DNA of 64,000 nucleotides from DATDAH01 sp963792205 (lineage in GTDB: Bacteria > Actinomycetota > Acidimicrobiia > Acidimicrobiales > DATDAH01), in NCBI GenBank assembly GCA_963792205.1, contig CAWBVI010000002.1, positions 868,001 through 932,000 of the forward strand. The letters run 5' to 3'. The translations under genes and the position numbers were made by a program. The notes under the pieces were generated by a model. That model was not told the DNA's origin. It saw nothing but the letters and a program-made list of their open reading frames with translations, and did not search any database. Shown piece after piece: positions 34,475 to 44,707 of the stretch (positions within the stretch are counted from its first letter, which is position 1; the number at the start of each line of letters is the position of its first letter).

Positions 34475-34702
34475 ATGGCTCGACGATGCGCCCGACCCAC
34501 CTGCTCGGCCGAGGCCACGGTCACGCTCTCCTACGGCTATGCCGAACGTCACGTGTGGCTCGACCGCCTCACCCCGGTGGACGACCCCGCGAACCACGAC
34601 CTCTGCGAGCGCCACGCCGACCGGTTGACCGCGCCGTTGGGGTGGGCCCTGCACGACCGGCGGGCTCCGGCCGCGCCGATCTGGCAGGCCCGCGCCTCCT
34701 GA
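34475..34702 (+). CDS. DUF3499 family protein
   Basis: 75 residues. Cysteines in ARRCARPTCSAEA and HDLCERHADR form a probable zinc site, and LSYGYAERHVWLDRL plus GWALHD match DUF3499, a small actinobacterial family of unknown function usually found near DUF5719 and phosphomannomutase genes. ATG start is supported by the TAGCGT box. The next gene's CTG overlaps its stop. Confidence 0.85.
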   Translation: MARRCARPTCSAEATVTLSYGYAERHVWLDRLTPVDDPANHDLCERHADRLTAPLGWALHDRRAPAAPIWQARAS

Positions 34703-35454
34703 GCGACGCGGCCCCGCCTCCGCCCGCGCCGGTCGCACCGCCCCGCTGGGGGCTGGGCGACGCCGCCGTCGGCCTGCTCATCGCCAACGGCGCGGCCCTG
34801 ATCATCGGGGCCGTCATCCTGGCGGCCACCGGCAACATCGAGGAGGGCGCCGACGGCGACCTCTCGCTGGGGATGATCGCGGTGCTGCAGATCCCGCTGT
34901 GGGCCGGCTACCTCGGGGTGCCCCTCTACGCGGCCCGGGTGAAGGGCCATGGCCTGGTGACCGACTTCGGCCTCCGGATGAAGGCGGTGGACATCCCCCT
35001 GGGGCTCGGGGCGGGCCTGGTCACCCAGATCGCGGTCATCCCGGCCGTCTACTACGGGCTGTTCTTCCCGCTGCTGGAGGCGCTCGGCTGGGACGGCGAC
35101 CGCGACCTCTCGGGCGAGGCCCGGGAGCTCACCGACAAGGCCACCGACGCCGCCGGGATCGTCCTCCTCGTGCTCGTCGTCGTGGTCCTCGCCCCCGTCA
35201 TCGAGGAGCTGTTCTTCCGCGGCCTGCTCCTGCGGGCGCTCGAGCACCGGGTGGGGAGTGGCTGGGCGCTCGTGCTCAGCTCGGTCGTGTTCGGGGCCGT
35301 CCACCTGCAGGCCCTGCAGTTCTTCGCCCTCACCGTGATCGGCCTCGTCCTCGGTTGGCTGACCCAGCGCACCGGCCGCCTGGGCCCGGCCATCTGGGCC
35401 CACGTGGCCTTCAACGGCGTCGCCACGGCCTTTCTCCTCGCCGACGCCACCTGA
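34699..35454 (+). CDS. CPBP-family intramembrane metalloprotease (CAAX protease-like)
   Basis: About 251 residues with six to eight membrane helices. Conserved ABI/CAAX motifs are visible: IEELFFRGLLLRALE (the EExxxR site, about E169-E170), FGAVHLQ and HVAFN, supplying the metal-binding glutamates and histidines. Substrate unknown. No ATG, GTG or TTG stands at a sensible place after the DUF3499 stop; CTG at 34699 overlaps that stop as CTGA. GTG at 34642 is the alternative, giving 60 bases of overlap. Confidence 0.82.
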   Translation: MSDAAPPPPAPVAPPRWGLGDAAVGLLIANGAALIIGAVILAATGNIEEGADGDLSLGMIAVLQIPLWAGYLGVPLYAARVKGHGLVTDFGLRMKAVDIPLGLGAGLVTQIAVIPAVYYGLFFPLLEALGWDGDRDLSGEARELTDKATDAAGIVLLVLVVVVLAPVIEELFFRGLLLRALEHRVGSGWALVLSSVVFGAVHLQALQFFALTVIGLVLGWLTQRTGRLGPAIWAHVAFNGVATAFLLADAT

Positions 35455-35486
35455 CCCCCGTTGAGGACGGGCGCGGAGGGTGGCGG

Positions 35487-35732
35487 GTGCACTCACTTCC
35501 CGACGGCGCCGACCGATGGGTGGTCGAGGCGACCACGGAGCGTGAGATGGGTCAGCAGCGGTGCCCGGGGTGCGGGCGCGAGTTCGTCGAGATCGGTCTC
35601 GAAGTCGGCGGGCGGACCATGACCATGCGGTCCTGTTCGTACTGCGACACTCGCCAGTGGTTCGATCCCGACGGCGAGCGGGCCCTCGACGGCGTCCTGG
35701 CCGACATCACCGCGACCAGTGGACGGCGTTGA
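35487..35732 (+). CDS. small zinc-ribbon-like protein
   Basis: 81 residues from GTG 35487, which has GGAGG 8-9 bases upstream. Two cysteine pairs, CPGCG near residue 27 and CSYC near 51, are spaced like a zinc ribbon; the C-terminal part (QWFDPDGERALDGVL) is short. No enzyme domain. A role in nucleic acid or protein binding is only a guess. It sits between two membrane-protein genes on the same strand. Confidence 0.65.
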   Translation: MHSLPDGADRWVVEATTEREMGQQRCPGCGREFVEIGLEVGGRTMTMRSCSYCDTRQWFDPDGERALDGVLADITATSGRR

Positions 35733-35760
35733 CGTCGGACTCCGGTCCGCCCCTGCGAGG

Positions 35761-38148
35761 ATGGGGACCACCATGCGCCGCCGGCTCGCTGCTCTCCCCG
35801 CCCGCGTTCAGGGTGCCTCCCTCGAGAGCTGGATCACCGTCGCCGTCGTCCTGGGCGCGGTGGTGTTCACCTTCGTCCAGCTCCACCCCTCCCTGATCTT
35901 CCGGAACACGACGCCGACCGGCGGCGACATGGGCGCCCACGTGTGGTCGGGCACCTACCTCCGGGACCACCTCCTCACCCACGGTCGCCTGACGGGCTGG
36001 ACCCCCGACTGGTACGCCGGCGCCCCGGCGTTCCACTTCTACATGGTCGTGCCGTTCCTCGCGATCCTGCTGCTCGACGTGGTCCTGCCCTACGCGGTCG
36101 CGTTCAAGCTGATCGCCGTGCTCGGGGTATGCGCCATGCCGGCCGCGGCCTGGGCCTTCGGCCGGCTCAGCGGGCTGCGCTTCCCGGGCCCGCCGATGCT
36201 CGCCGCGGTGACCGTGTTCTTCCTCTTCGACTCCAGCTGGACGATCTACGGCGGCAACGTGGCCTCGACGATGGCGGGCGAGTTCGCGTTCGCCATCAGC
36301 CTGTCGCTCGCCCTGGTGTACCTCGGAGTCGTCGCCCGCGGGCTGGCCACGGGTCGCCTCCGGGCCACGGCCGCCGTGCTGCTCGCCCTCGTCGGGCTGT
36401 GCCACCTCATCCCCGCCTTCTTCGCCCTCGCCGGGACCGTCGTGCTCATGGCCCTGTACCCGCGCCGGGCCTCGTTGCGCTGGGCCGCTCCGGTCGTGGC
36501 GGTGGCCGGGTTGCTGGGCGCGTTCTGGGCCCTGCCCTTCGCCTGGCGTCGGGACTACATGAACGACATGGGCTGGGAGAAGCTCGAGCCCTGGACCGCC
36601 TACCCGCAGTGGTCGTGGGACTGGTGGGCCCGGGTCGGCGACTCGCTCTGGCCGTGGGACAACCGGCTGGCCTGGCTCCTCGCGCTGGTCGCGCTGGCGG
36701 GTGGAGTGGCGGGCCGCAAGCGCCCGCACCTCTTCCTCGCCACGATGACCGTGCTGCTCGGGGTGGCCTTCGTCGTCCTCCCCCAGGGCCGGCTCTGGAA
36801 CGCCCGCCTGCTGCCCTTCTACAACCTGTGCATCTACCTGCTGGCCGCCCTCGGCGTGGTCGAGATCGTCCGCGCCCTGGTGGCCCGGTTCGCCGACCGG
36901 CGCGAGGGCGGGGGCCTCCTCGCCCTGCGGATCGCCCCCGTCGCCGGACTGCTCGTCACCCTGGTGTGGGTCGGGATGGGCCTGCGCACCCTGCCCTTCG
37001 GTGACACCGACGCCCAGAACGCCTACCACTGGCTGGGGCTGACGGGGCACGAGGACAACGTCGCCGACGGGTGGGCCCGCTGGAACTTCTCGGGCTACGA
37101 GGCCCGCCGGCCGACGGCCGACGGCGGGGGCTACCACGAGTACCGCGCCCTGGTCGAGACGATGCAGGAGGTCGGGGCGGAGCACGGCTGTGGCCGGGCC
37201 ATGTGGGAGTACGAGTCCGAGCTGGTCCGGTACGGCACCCCGATGGCCCTGATGCTGCTGCCGCACTGGACCAACGGCTGCATCGGCTCGATGGAAGGCC
37301 TCTACTTCGAGTCGTCGGCGACGACGCCCTACCACTTCCTCAACCAGGCGGAGCTGTCGGCCGCACCCTCGTCGGCCCAGCGGGATCTGCCGTACGGCCA
37401 ACTCGACGTGTCGCGCGGCGTCGAGCACCTGCAGCTCATGGGCGTCCGGTACTACCTGACGACCTCCGACGCGGCCCGGGTGCAGGCCGAGGAGGTCGAC
37501 GACCTCACCGAGGTGGCCACCTCGGGCCCGTGGACGGTCTTCGAGGTGGCCGACAGCGAGTTGGTGGCGCCGTTGACCAACCAGCCCGCGGTCCTCACAG
37601 ACGTCGGTGACGGCCAGAGCGAGTGGCTCGACGTGGCCGTCGACTGGTACCTCGATGCGTCCGCGCACGACGTGTTCCTCGCGGCCGACGGACCATCGGA
37701 GTGGCCCCGCATCGAGGCGGGGGAGGCCCCACCGGCCATCCCGGTCGATCCGGTCGAGGTGTCGGCCATCGACGCCGGCGACGACCGCATCAGCTTCGAC
37801 GTGTCGGAGATCGGACAACCGGTGCTCGTGCGGGCCTCCTACTTCCCCAACTGGGATGTCTCCGGCGCCGAGGGACCCTGGCGGGTGACCCCAAACCTCA
37901 TGGTGGTGGTCCCGACCGACACCCACGTCGAGCTCCACTACGGCTGGACGCCGGTCGACCAACTGGCGTGGCTGCTCACCCTCGGCGGGATCGTGGGCCT
38001 CGTCGTCCTCGCCCGGCGGCCGCCGATCGAGGTCCCCGAAGCGCCGCGGCGCGCCGTCGCCGAACCGGTGGAGGATCCCCCTGACCGATCGGACGTCGGC
38101 GACGAGGACGATCCCGTGCCCCTCGTCCCGGTGGGCGCCGCCGACTGA
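35761..38148 (+). CDS. large multispanning membrane protein, GT-C glycosyltransferase-like
   Basis: About 795 residues (ATG 35761 or 35773). Roughly ten to twelve membrane helices in the first 420 residues, with an early exported loop carrying an acidic-histidine motif (PTGGDMGAHVW) and TPDWYAGAPAFHFYM, as in polyprenol-sugar-dependent GT-C enzymes. A large exported domain (about 430-740) and one final helix follow. It probably transfers a lipid-linked sugar outside the membrane. The GT2 gene that follows, sharing one base (TGATG), is of the type that makes polyprenyl-phosphate sugars, which supports this. No member of known specificity is recognised. Confidence 0.78.
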   Translation: MGTTMRRRLAALPARVQGASLESWITVAVVLGAVVFTFVQLHPSLIFRNTTPTGGDMGAHVWSGTYLRDHLLTHGRLTGWTPDWYAGAPAFHFYMVVPFLAILLLDVVLPYAVAFKLIAVLGVCAMPAAAWAFGRLSGLRFPGPPMLAAVTVFFLFDSSWTIYGGNVASTMAGEFAFAISLSLALVYLGVVARGLATGRLRATAAVLLALVGLCHLIPAFFALAGTVVLMALYPRRASLRWAAPVVAVAGLLGAFWALPFAWRRDYMNDMGWEKLEPWTAYPQWSWDWWARVGDSLWPWDNRLAWLLALVALAGGVAGRKRPHLFLATMTVLLGVAFVVLPQGRLWNARLLPFYNLCIYLLAALGVVEIVRALVARFADRREGGGLLALRIAPVAGLLVTLVWVGMGLRTLPFGDTDAQNAYHWLGLTGHEDNVADGWARWNFSGYEARRPTADGGGYHEYRALVETMQEVGAEHGCGRAMWEYESELVRYGTPMALMLLPHWTNGCIGSMEGLYFESSATTPYHFLNQAELSAAPSSAQRDLPYGQLDVSRGVEHLQLMGVRYYLTTSDAARVQAEEVDDLTEVATSGPWTVFEVADSELVAPLTNQPAVLTDVGDGQSEWLDVAVDWYLDASAHDVFLAADGPSEWPRIEAGEAPPAIPVDPVEVSAIDAGDDRISFDVSEIGQPVLVRASYFPNWDVSGAEGPWRVTPNLMVVVPTDTHVELHYGWTPVDQLAWLLTLGGIVGLVVLARRPPIEVPEAPRRAVAEPVEDPPDRSDVGDEDDPVPLVPVGAAD

Positions 38149-38879
38149 TGCCCGAGCCCCGGCTGAGCGTGGTCCTGCCGGCGTACAGGTCTCCCGACCA
38201 GGTGGCCGCCGCGGTGGCGCGCGTCCGCGGCGCGCTGGCGGAGGAGCTGGCCGGTGCCGACCTCGAGGTGATCGTGGTCGACGACGGCTCGGGCGACGAC
38301 ACCGCGGCGCGGGCGGAGGCCGCCGGCGCCGATCGCGTCGTCGTCCACGAGGTCAACCGGGGCAAGGGGGCGGCGGTGCGCTCGGGCGCGGCAGTGGCCT
38401 CGGGGCGCACGATCGCCTTCACCGACGTCGACCTGGCCTACGACCCGGTGCAGCTCCTGGTGCTGCTCCGCGAGGTCGAGTCCGGCTGGGACGTGGCCGT
38501 GGGCAGTCGCCGCCACGCCGACGCGGTCACCCTCGTCCGGGCGCGGCGGCTGCGGGAGGTGGGGGGGCGGGTGATCAACCGGCTCAGCCGGGTCGTCCTC
38601 GCCGGCCACTACCGGGACACGCAGTGCGGCCTCAAGGCCTTCAAGGCGTCGGTCGCGCCACTCCTCCTGGGCCAGGGGCTGGTCGACGGCTTCGCCTTCG
38701 ACATCGAGATGTTCCATCTGGCCGAGCGCAACCAGCTGACCCTCATCGAGGTCCCGGTGCACGTGAGCCACTCCGAGGTGTCGAGCGTCCGCATCGGGCG
38801 GGACGGCCTGCGCCTCGTGCGCGACCTGTTCCGCATCCGGGCCAACGAGGCCGAAGGTCGGTACGACCCGGTTCAGTAG
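38148..38879 (+). CDS. GT2 glycosyltransferase, dolichyl/polyprenyl-phosphate mannosyltransferase-like
   Basis: 243 residues, GT-A fold. N-terminal VVLPAYRSPDQV, IVVDDGSGDDTAARAEAAG, metal-site TDVDLAYDP (D-x-D), and a DTQCGLKAFK block with FDIEMFHLAER are characteristic of DPM1-type enzymes, which make polyprenyl-phosphate mannose or glucose. No C-terminal membrane helices, so it is cytoplasmic or peripheral. It would supply the preceding GT-C-like protein, and GDP-mannose precursors are made by the next genes. Confidence 0.88.
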   Translation: MPEPRLSVVLPAYRSPDQVAAAVARVRGALAEELAGADLEVIVVDDGSGDDTAARAEAAGADRVVVHEVNRGKGAAVRSGAAVASGRTIAFTDVDLAYDPVQLLVLLREVESGWDVAVGSRRHADAVTLVRARRLREVGGRVINRLSRVVLAGHYRDTQCGLKAFKASVAPLLLGQGLVDGFAFDIEMFHLAERNQLTLIEVPVHVSHSEVSSVRIGRDGLRLVRDLFRIRANEAEGRYDPVQ

Positions 38880-38888
38880 GGTGACCGT

Positions 38889-40249
38889 CTGGCTCCTGCG
38901 GACCCCGATCGCCTCGCCGCGGTCTTCAAGGCGTACGACGTGCGAGGCCTCGCGCCCGAGCAGCTCGATGCCGACCTGTGTGCCGCGATCGGCGCGGCCT
39001 TCGGGGCGTTCGTGGCCGCCGAGGACGGCGCCGACCGCGTCCTCGTCGCCCGCGACATGCGCCCGACCGGACCGGCGCTGGTCGACGCGTTCGCCGGCGG
39101 GGTCACGAGCCAGGGGCTCGACGTCGTCGACGTCGGGCTCGGTTCGACCGACATGCTCTACTTCGCCGCCGGCGCCCTCGACGCACCCGGCGCCATGTTC
39201 ACCGCCTCCCACAACCCGGCCGCCTACAACGGCATCAAGCTCTGCCGGTCGGGCGCCCGGCCGGTGGGTGAGGACACCGGGCTGGCCGACATCCGACGCC
39301 TCGCGGAACACGGCGTCCCCCCGCCGGGACGACCGGTGACCGCGGCGAGGAGGAGGTGCTCCCGCGCTTCGCCGACCACGTGCGCTCCTTCGTCGACGTC
39401 AGCGCCCTCCGCCCCCTGAAGGTGGTGGCCGACACCGCCAACGGCATGGGTGGGCTCGTCGTCCCGGCGGTGTTCGACGGGCTGCCGTTCGACCTCGACA
39501 TCCTCTATCCCGAGCTCGACGGCACGTTCCCCAACCACCCCGCCGACCCCATCCAGCCCGAGAACCAGCGCGACCTCCAGGCCCGGGTGCTCGAGACCGG
39601 AGCCGACATCGGTCTCGCCTTCGACGGCGATGCCGACCGGGTCTTCCTCGTCGACGAGCGGGCCGAGCTGCTGTCCGGCTCGTTGACCACCGCGATCGTC
39701 GCCGACGAGATGCTCGGCCGTGAAGCGGGCGCCACGATCATCCACAACCTGATCTGCTCGAAGGCGGTGCCCGAGATCGTCCGGGAGGGTGGCGGCACGC
39801 CGGTGCGGACCCGGGTGGGGCACTCGTTCATCAAGGCGGTCATGGCCGAGACCGGGGCGATCTTCGGCGGCGAGCACTCCGGGCACTACTACTTCCGCGA
39901 CAACTACCGAGCGGACTCCGGGCTCATCGCCGCGCTGGTCGTGCTCGAGGTGCTCTCCCGGTCGGGGCAGCCGCTCTCCGAGCTGCGCCGCCCGTACGAG
40001 CGCTACGTGGACTCGGGCGAGATCAACACCGAGGTGGCCGACCCGCACGCGGTCATCGAGGTGGTCGCCGCCGCCTTCCCCGACGCCGACCAGGATCGCC
40101 TCGACGGCCTGACCGTCGACCTGGGCGACTGGTGGTTCAACCTGCGGCCGTCGAACACCGAACCCCTCCTCCGGCTCAACCTCGAGGCGGCCGACACTGA
40201 GGCGTGCGCTCGGCGGGTCGCAGAGGTTCAGGCCATCATGGGCGCATGA
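38889..40249 (+). CDS. manB: phosphomannomutase/phosphoglucomutase, frame-disrupted
   Basis: Alpha-D-phosphohexomutase. N-terminal FKAYDVRG, the phosphoserine loop TASHNPAAYNGIK, the metal loop FDGDADRVF, the sugar loop GGEHSGHYYFRD and C-terminal RPSNTEPLLRLN are all present. Between SLADIRRLAEHGV-type sequence and LPRFADHV one base is missing from the C-run at 39317-39322; restoring it gives a continuous enzyme of about 453 residues. The true start is unclear: homology reaches KAYDVRG, upstream of the only GTG (38940), leaving CTG 38889. It interconverts mannose-6- and mannose-1-phosphate for GDP-mannose. Likely essential, so a sequencing error is plausible. Confidence 0.85.
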
Positions 40250-40485
40250 CCCTGGACCCGCAGCTCCTCGAGATCCTGGCCTGCCCCGACGACAAGGGCC
40301 CGCTCCTGTACTTCGAGGACGAGGACCTGCTCTACAACCCCCGGCTGCAGCGGAAGTACCGCATCGACGACGACATCCCGGTGATGCTCGTGGACGAGGC
40401 GACCGCCGCCGACGACGCCGAGCACCAGCGGCTGCTGGACAAGGCCGAGGCCGACGGGATCGAGCCCACGTTCTCCGATGGCTGA
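40246..40485 (+). CDS. Trm112-like small protein (UPF0434)
   Basis: 79 residues. Starts MTLDPQLLEILACPDDKGPL, with IPVMLVDEA at the C-terminal half, the Trm112/YcaR layout, though only one cysteine of the usual zinc set remains. Trm112 proteins stabilise methyltransferases; the bacterial role is unclear. ATG overlaps the manB stop (ATGA), and its own stop overlaps the next gene by 8 bases, a conserved actinobacterial gene order. Confidence 0.88.
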   Translation: MTLDPQLLEILACPDDKGPLLYFEDEDLLYNPRLQRKYRIDDDIPVMLVDEATAADDAEHQRLLDKAEADGIEPTFSDG

Positions 40486-41509
40486 TCGCGTCGACTCCCT
40501 GGGGATGTGGGAGGCCGCGGCGGGCCTGCCCGACCAGATCCGCGAGGCGGTGGCCACGGCCAAGGCGGTCGAGGGCCTGCCCGACGGCAGCCAGATCGAC
40601 AACGTGCTCGTCCTCGGCATGGGCGGCAGCGGGGTCGCCGGTGACCTGCTCACCCACGCCGCGGGGCCGTTCATGCCGGTACCGGTGGTCGTGGTCAAGG
40701 GCTACGAGCCCCCCTCGTACGTGAACGAGCGGACCCTGGTCTTCGCCATGTCCTTCTCCGGCGACACCGAGGAGACGGTGGAGGCGGTGACCACCGCCGC
40801 CAACGCCGGCGGCCGCGTGGTCGCCGTCACCCAGGGAGGCGCGCTGGCCGAGGCCTGCCGCTCGTGGGGCACGCCGATCATCGGCATCAGCGACGACATC
40901 CCCCAGCCCCGCGCCGGCCTCGGCGCGCTCGTCGCCCCCATGCTCGTGGTCCTCGACAAGGTCGGCCTCTACCCGGGCGCCGAGGGCTGGCTGGACCAGG
41001 CGGTCGACCAGCTCGAACGGCGCCGCGACAAGCTCGTCGTCGACGGCAGCCCCGCCGAGCAGCTGGCCGACGACCTGGCCCGCCGGGTGCCGATCATCTA
41101 CGGCGGCGGTGGGGTGGGGGCGCTGGCGGCCAGCCGCTGGAAGACGGAGTTCAACGAGAACAGCCGGTCCCCGGCCTGGGCCAACGCCGTCCCCGAGCTC
41201 TGCCACAACGAGATCGCCGGCTGGGGGCAGAACGGGGACCTGACCCGTCAGGTGTTCGCCCTGATCAACCTGCGCCACGACTTCGAGCACCCGCAGGTCA
41301 TGCGCCGCTTCGACCTGATGGACGCCTGGCTGGACGAGGTGGTGGGGGACATCTTCTCGGTCCGGGCCGAGGGCGAGGGCCCCTTGGCCCAGCTCCTCGA
41401 CCTGTGCCTCTTCGGCACCTTCACCAGCCTCCACCTGGCGTACCGCGAGGGCATCGACCCCGGCCCCGTCCCCGTGCTCGACGAGCTGAAGGCGGCCCTG
41501 GCCGACTGA
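40478..41509 (+). CDS. SIS-domain protein, bifunctional phosphoglucose/phosphomannose isomerase-like
   Basis: 343 residues with two SIS folds. VLVLGMGGSGVAGDLL begins the first, MSFSGDTEETVEA gives the sugar-phosphate loop, and FNENSRSPAWANAVPELCHNE is the C-terminal PGI/PMI signature. It interconverts fructose-6-phosphate with glucose-6- and mannose-6-phosphate. Encoded right after phosphomannomutase, it would complete the route fructose-6-P to mannose-1-P. Confidence 0.9.
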   Translation: MADRVDSLGMWEAAAGLPDQIREAVATAKAVEGLPDGSQIDNVLVLGMGGSGVAGDLLTHAAGPFMPVPVVVVKGYEPPSYVNERTLVFAMSFSGDTEETVEAVTTAANAGGRVVAVTQGGALAEACRSWGTPIIGISDDIPQPRAGLGALVAPMLVVLDKVGLYPGAEGWLDQAVDQLERRRDKLVVDGSPAEQLADDLARRVPIIYGGGGVGALAASRWKTEFNENSRSPAWANAVPELCHNEIAGWGQNGDLTRQVFALINLRHDFEHPQVMRRFDLMDAWLDEVVGDIFSVRAEGEGPLAQLLDLCLFGTFTSLHLAYREGIDPGPVPVLDELKAALAD

Positions 41510-41516
41510 CCGGGCT

Positions 41517-42275
41517 TCAGCGAGTGGCGGCGTCCAGCTCCTGGTGCATGGCCTTGGCCAGCTGCTTGGCGGTGACCCCCGGCGCCCACCGGCCGAGCCG
41601 GGCGATGAGGCCGGCCCGGCCAGGGGCGACGAGCGGCTTGTCCTCCTCGACGGCTCGGACCGCCGCGTCGGCGAGGTCGCCGGGCGTCAAGGCCGGACCG
41701 GCGGCGTTGGTGAGGTGCCGGCGCACGCTCATGCCCTTCGTGGCCGCCGGGGCGTCGAGCAGGGGGGTCTCGATCGGGCCGGGGCAGACGGTGGTCAGCG
41801 CGATGCCGTGGCGGGCGGCCTCGGGTCGGAGGCTGGTACCGAGGCCGACGACGGCCGCCTTCGTCATGGCGTAGGGGGTGAGCAGCGGCGTGCCCACCAA
41901 GCCGGAGAGCGACGCCATGAGCACGATCGTTCCCGAGCCCTGCTCCCGCATGCGGGCGTAGGCCGGGAGCACGGTGTTCACGACGCCCCGGATGTTCACG
42001 TCGATGCTGCGGTCCCAGTCCGCGGGGTCGATGTCCTCGACCAGCCCGCCGATGCCGATGCCGGCGTTGGCCACGATCACGTCGAGCCGCTCCAGCGTCC
42101 CCAGCGCGGTCGCCATGGCCCCGGCATCGGTCACGTCGACCTCGAGGTCGGCCATCGTCCCCGGCAGGTCGACCGCCAGCGCCTTGGCATCGCGGTCCCG
42201 GAACGCCTGGACCAGCGCCGTCCCGATCCCACCCGTCCCCCCGGTCACGACCACGGTCTTCCCGTCGAGCTCCAT
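41517..42275 (-). CDS. SDR-family oxidoreductase
   Basis: 252 residues, classical SDR. VTGGTGGIGTALVQAF cofactor loop, ANAGIGIGG, catalytic serine region VLMASLSGLVG and YAMTKAAVVGLGTSLR (Y-x-x-x-K). NAD(P)-dependent, substrate unknown. ATG at 42275 begins at the family start, although the frame is open to 42377. It is divergent from ahcY. Confidence 0.9.
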   Translation of the reverse strand: MELDGKTVVVTGGTGGIGTALVQAFRDRDAKALAVDLPGTMADLEVDVTDAGAMATALGTLERLDVIVANAGIGIGGLVEDIDPADWDRSIDVNIRGVVNTVLPAYARMREQGSGTIVLMASLSGLVGTPLLTPYAMTKAAVVGLGTSLRPEAARHGIALTTVCPGPIETPLLDAPAATKGMSVRRHLTNAAGPALTPGDLADAAVRAVEEDKPLVAPGRAGLIARLGRWAPGVTAKQLAKAMHQELDAATR

Positions 42276-42323
42276 GGCCCCGTTTCGCTGCCGGACGGCT
42301 CCGCGGATCAGATCACGACGGCG

Positions 42324-42329
42324 TAGCCT
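42324..42329 (+). promoter_or_regulatory. -10-like box TAGCCT upstream of ahcY
   Basis: TAGCCT about 78 bases before the ahcY ATG, implying a leader of about 70 bases, unlike the leaderless genes. I saw no convincing SAH riboswitch fold in this leader. Confidence 0.35.
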
Positions 42330-42406
42330 GACCGTGGGCTGAACGAGAGGCGTCAGTGGACCCCAGCCCGAGCACACGAACCGGAAGCTCGACGAAAGGC
42401 ACAGGA

Positions 42407-43882
<1,476 letters not shown>

Positions 43883-43891
43883 AGCAGCCCG

Positions 43892-44707
43892 GTGGACGAT
43901 CTCGAGGGGAAGGTCGCGGTCGTCACCGGCGCGGCCAGCGGCATCGGGCGGGCGCTGGCCGAACGCTGGGCCACAGAAGGCATGAAGGTCGTCCTGGCCG
44001 ACGTCGAGGAGGGACCCCTCGACGCGGCCCGGGACGAGCTGGACGCCTCGGGGGCGGACGTCCTCGCGGTGCGGACCGATGTGTCCGACGGCGGCCAGGT
44101 CGACGCGTTGGCCACGGCCACGCTCGAGCACTTCGGTGCGGTGCACCTGGTGTGCAACAACGCCGGCGTGGGCGGGGGCGGGCTGTCGTGGGAGGCCACT
44201 CGCGAGGACTGGGACTGGGTCCTCGGCGTCAACCTCTGGGGGGTCGTCCACGGCATCCGGGCCTTCGTGCCGCACCTCGTGGCCCAGGACGAGGGCCACG
44301 TCGTGAACACCGCGTCGATCGCCGGGTTCGCCTATGCCCCGATGATGGGGCCCTACAACGCGTCCAAGGCGGCGGTGGTGGCCATCTCCGAGACTCTCAA
44401 GGCCGAGCTGGCGATGCAGGGGTCGGCGGTCGGGGTGAGCGTGCTGTGCCCGGGTTGGGTCAACACCCGGATCATGGACTCCGACCGGAACCGCCCGGGC
44501 GGTCGCTATGACACCGGCCTCATGAGCGAGGGGCGGGAGGTCATGCGTCAGGTCCTAGCCGGGGGCAAGCCGCCTGCCGAGGTCGCGCACCTCGTGGCCG
44601 CCGCGGTGCGCGAAGGGACCACGCACATCTTCACCGGCGACGAGTGGATCGGTCTCGCCCGGGGCCGCATGGAGACCGTGCTCACCGAGCTCCCGGGGGA
44701 CTCCTGA
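43892..44707 (+). CDS. SDR-family oxidoreductase
   Basis: 271 residues, classical SDR. VVTGAASGIGRALAERW, CNNAGVGGGGL, NTASIAGFAYAPMMGPYNASKAAV with the Y-x-x-x-K site, and VLCPGWVNTRI after it. NAD(P)-dependent, substrate unknown. GTG start 9 bases after ahcY; its stop overlaps the mtnA CTG start. Confidence 0.9.
   Translation: MDDLEGKVAVVTGAASGIGRALAERWATEGMKVVLADVEEGPLDAARDELDASGADVLAVRTDVSDGGQVDALATATLEHFGAVHLVCNNAGVGGGGLSWEATREDWDWVLGVNLWGVVHGIRAFVPHLVAQDEGHVVNTASIAGFAYAPMMGPYNASKAAVVAISETLKAELAMQGSAVGVSVLCPGWVNTRIMDSDRNRPGGRYDTGLMSEGREVMRQVLAGGKPPAEVAHLVAAAVREGTTHIFTGDEWIGLARGRMETVLTELPGDS

Noticed and set aside
38940..39419. Separate short phosphomannomutase-like gene starting at GTG 38940
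   Set aside because: The GTG lies inside the conserved KAYDVRG motif and the rest of the enzyme continues in another frame after a homopolymer deletion, so it is one broken gene.
42276..42406. SAH riboswitch upstream of ahcY
   Set aside because: I looked for the paired elements and conserved core in the 130-base gap and did not find a convincing match. A covariance-model search would be decisive.
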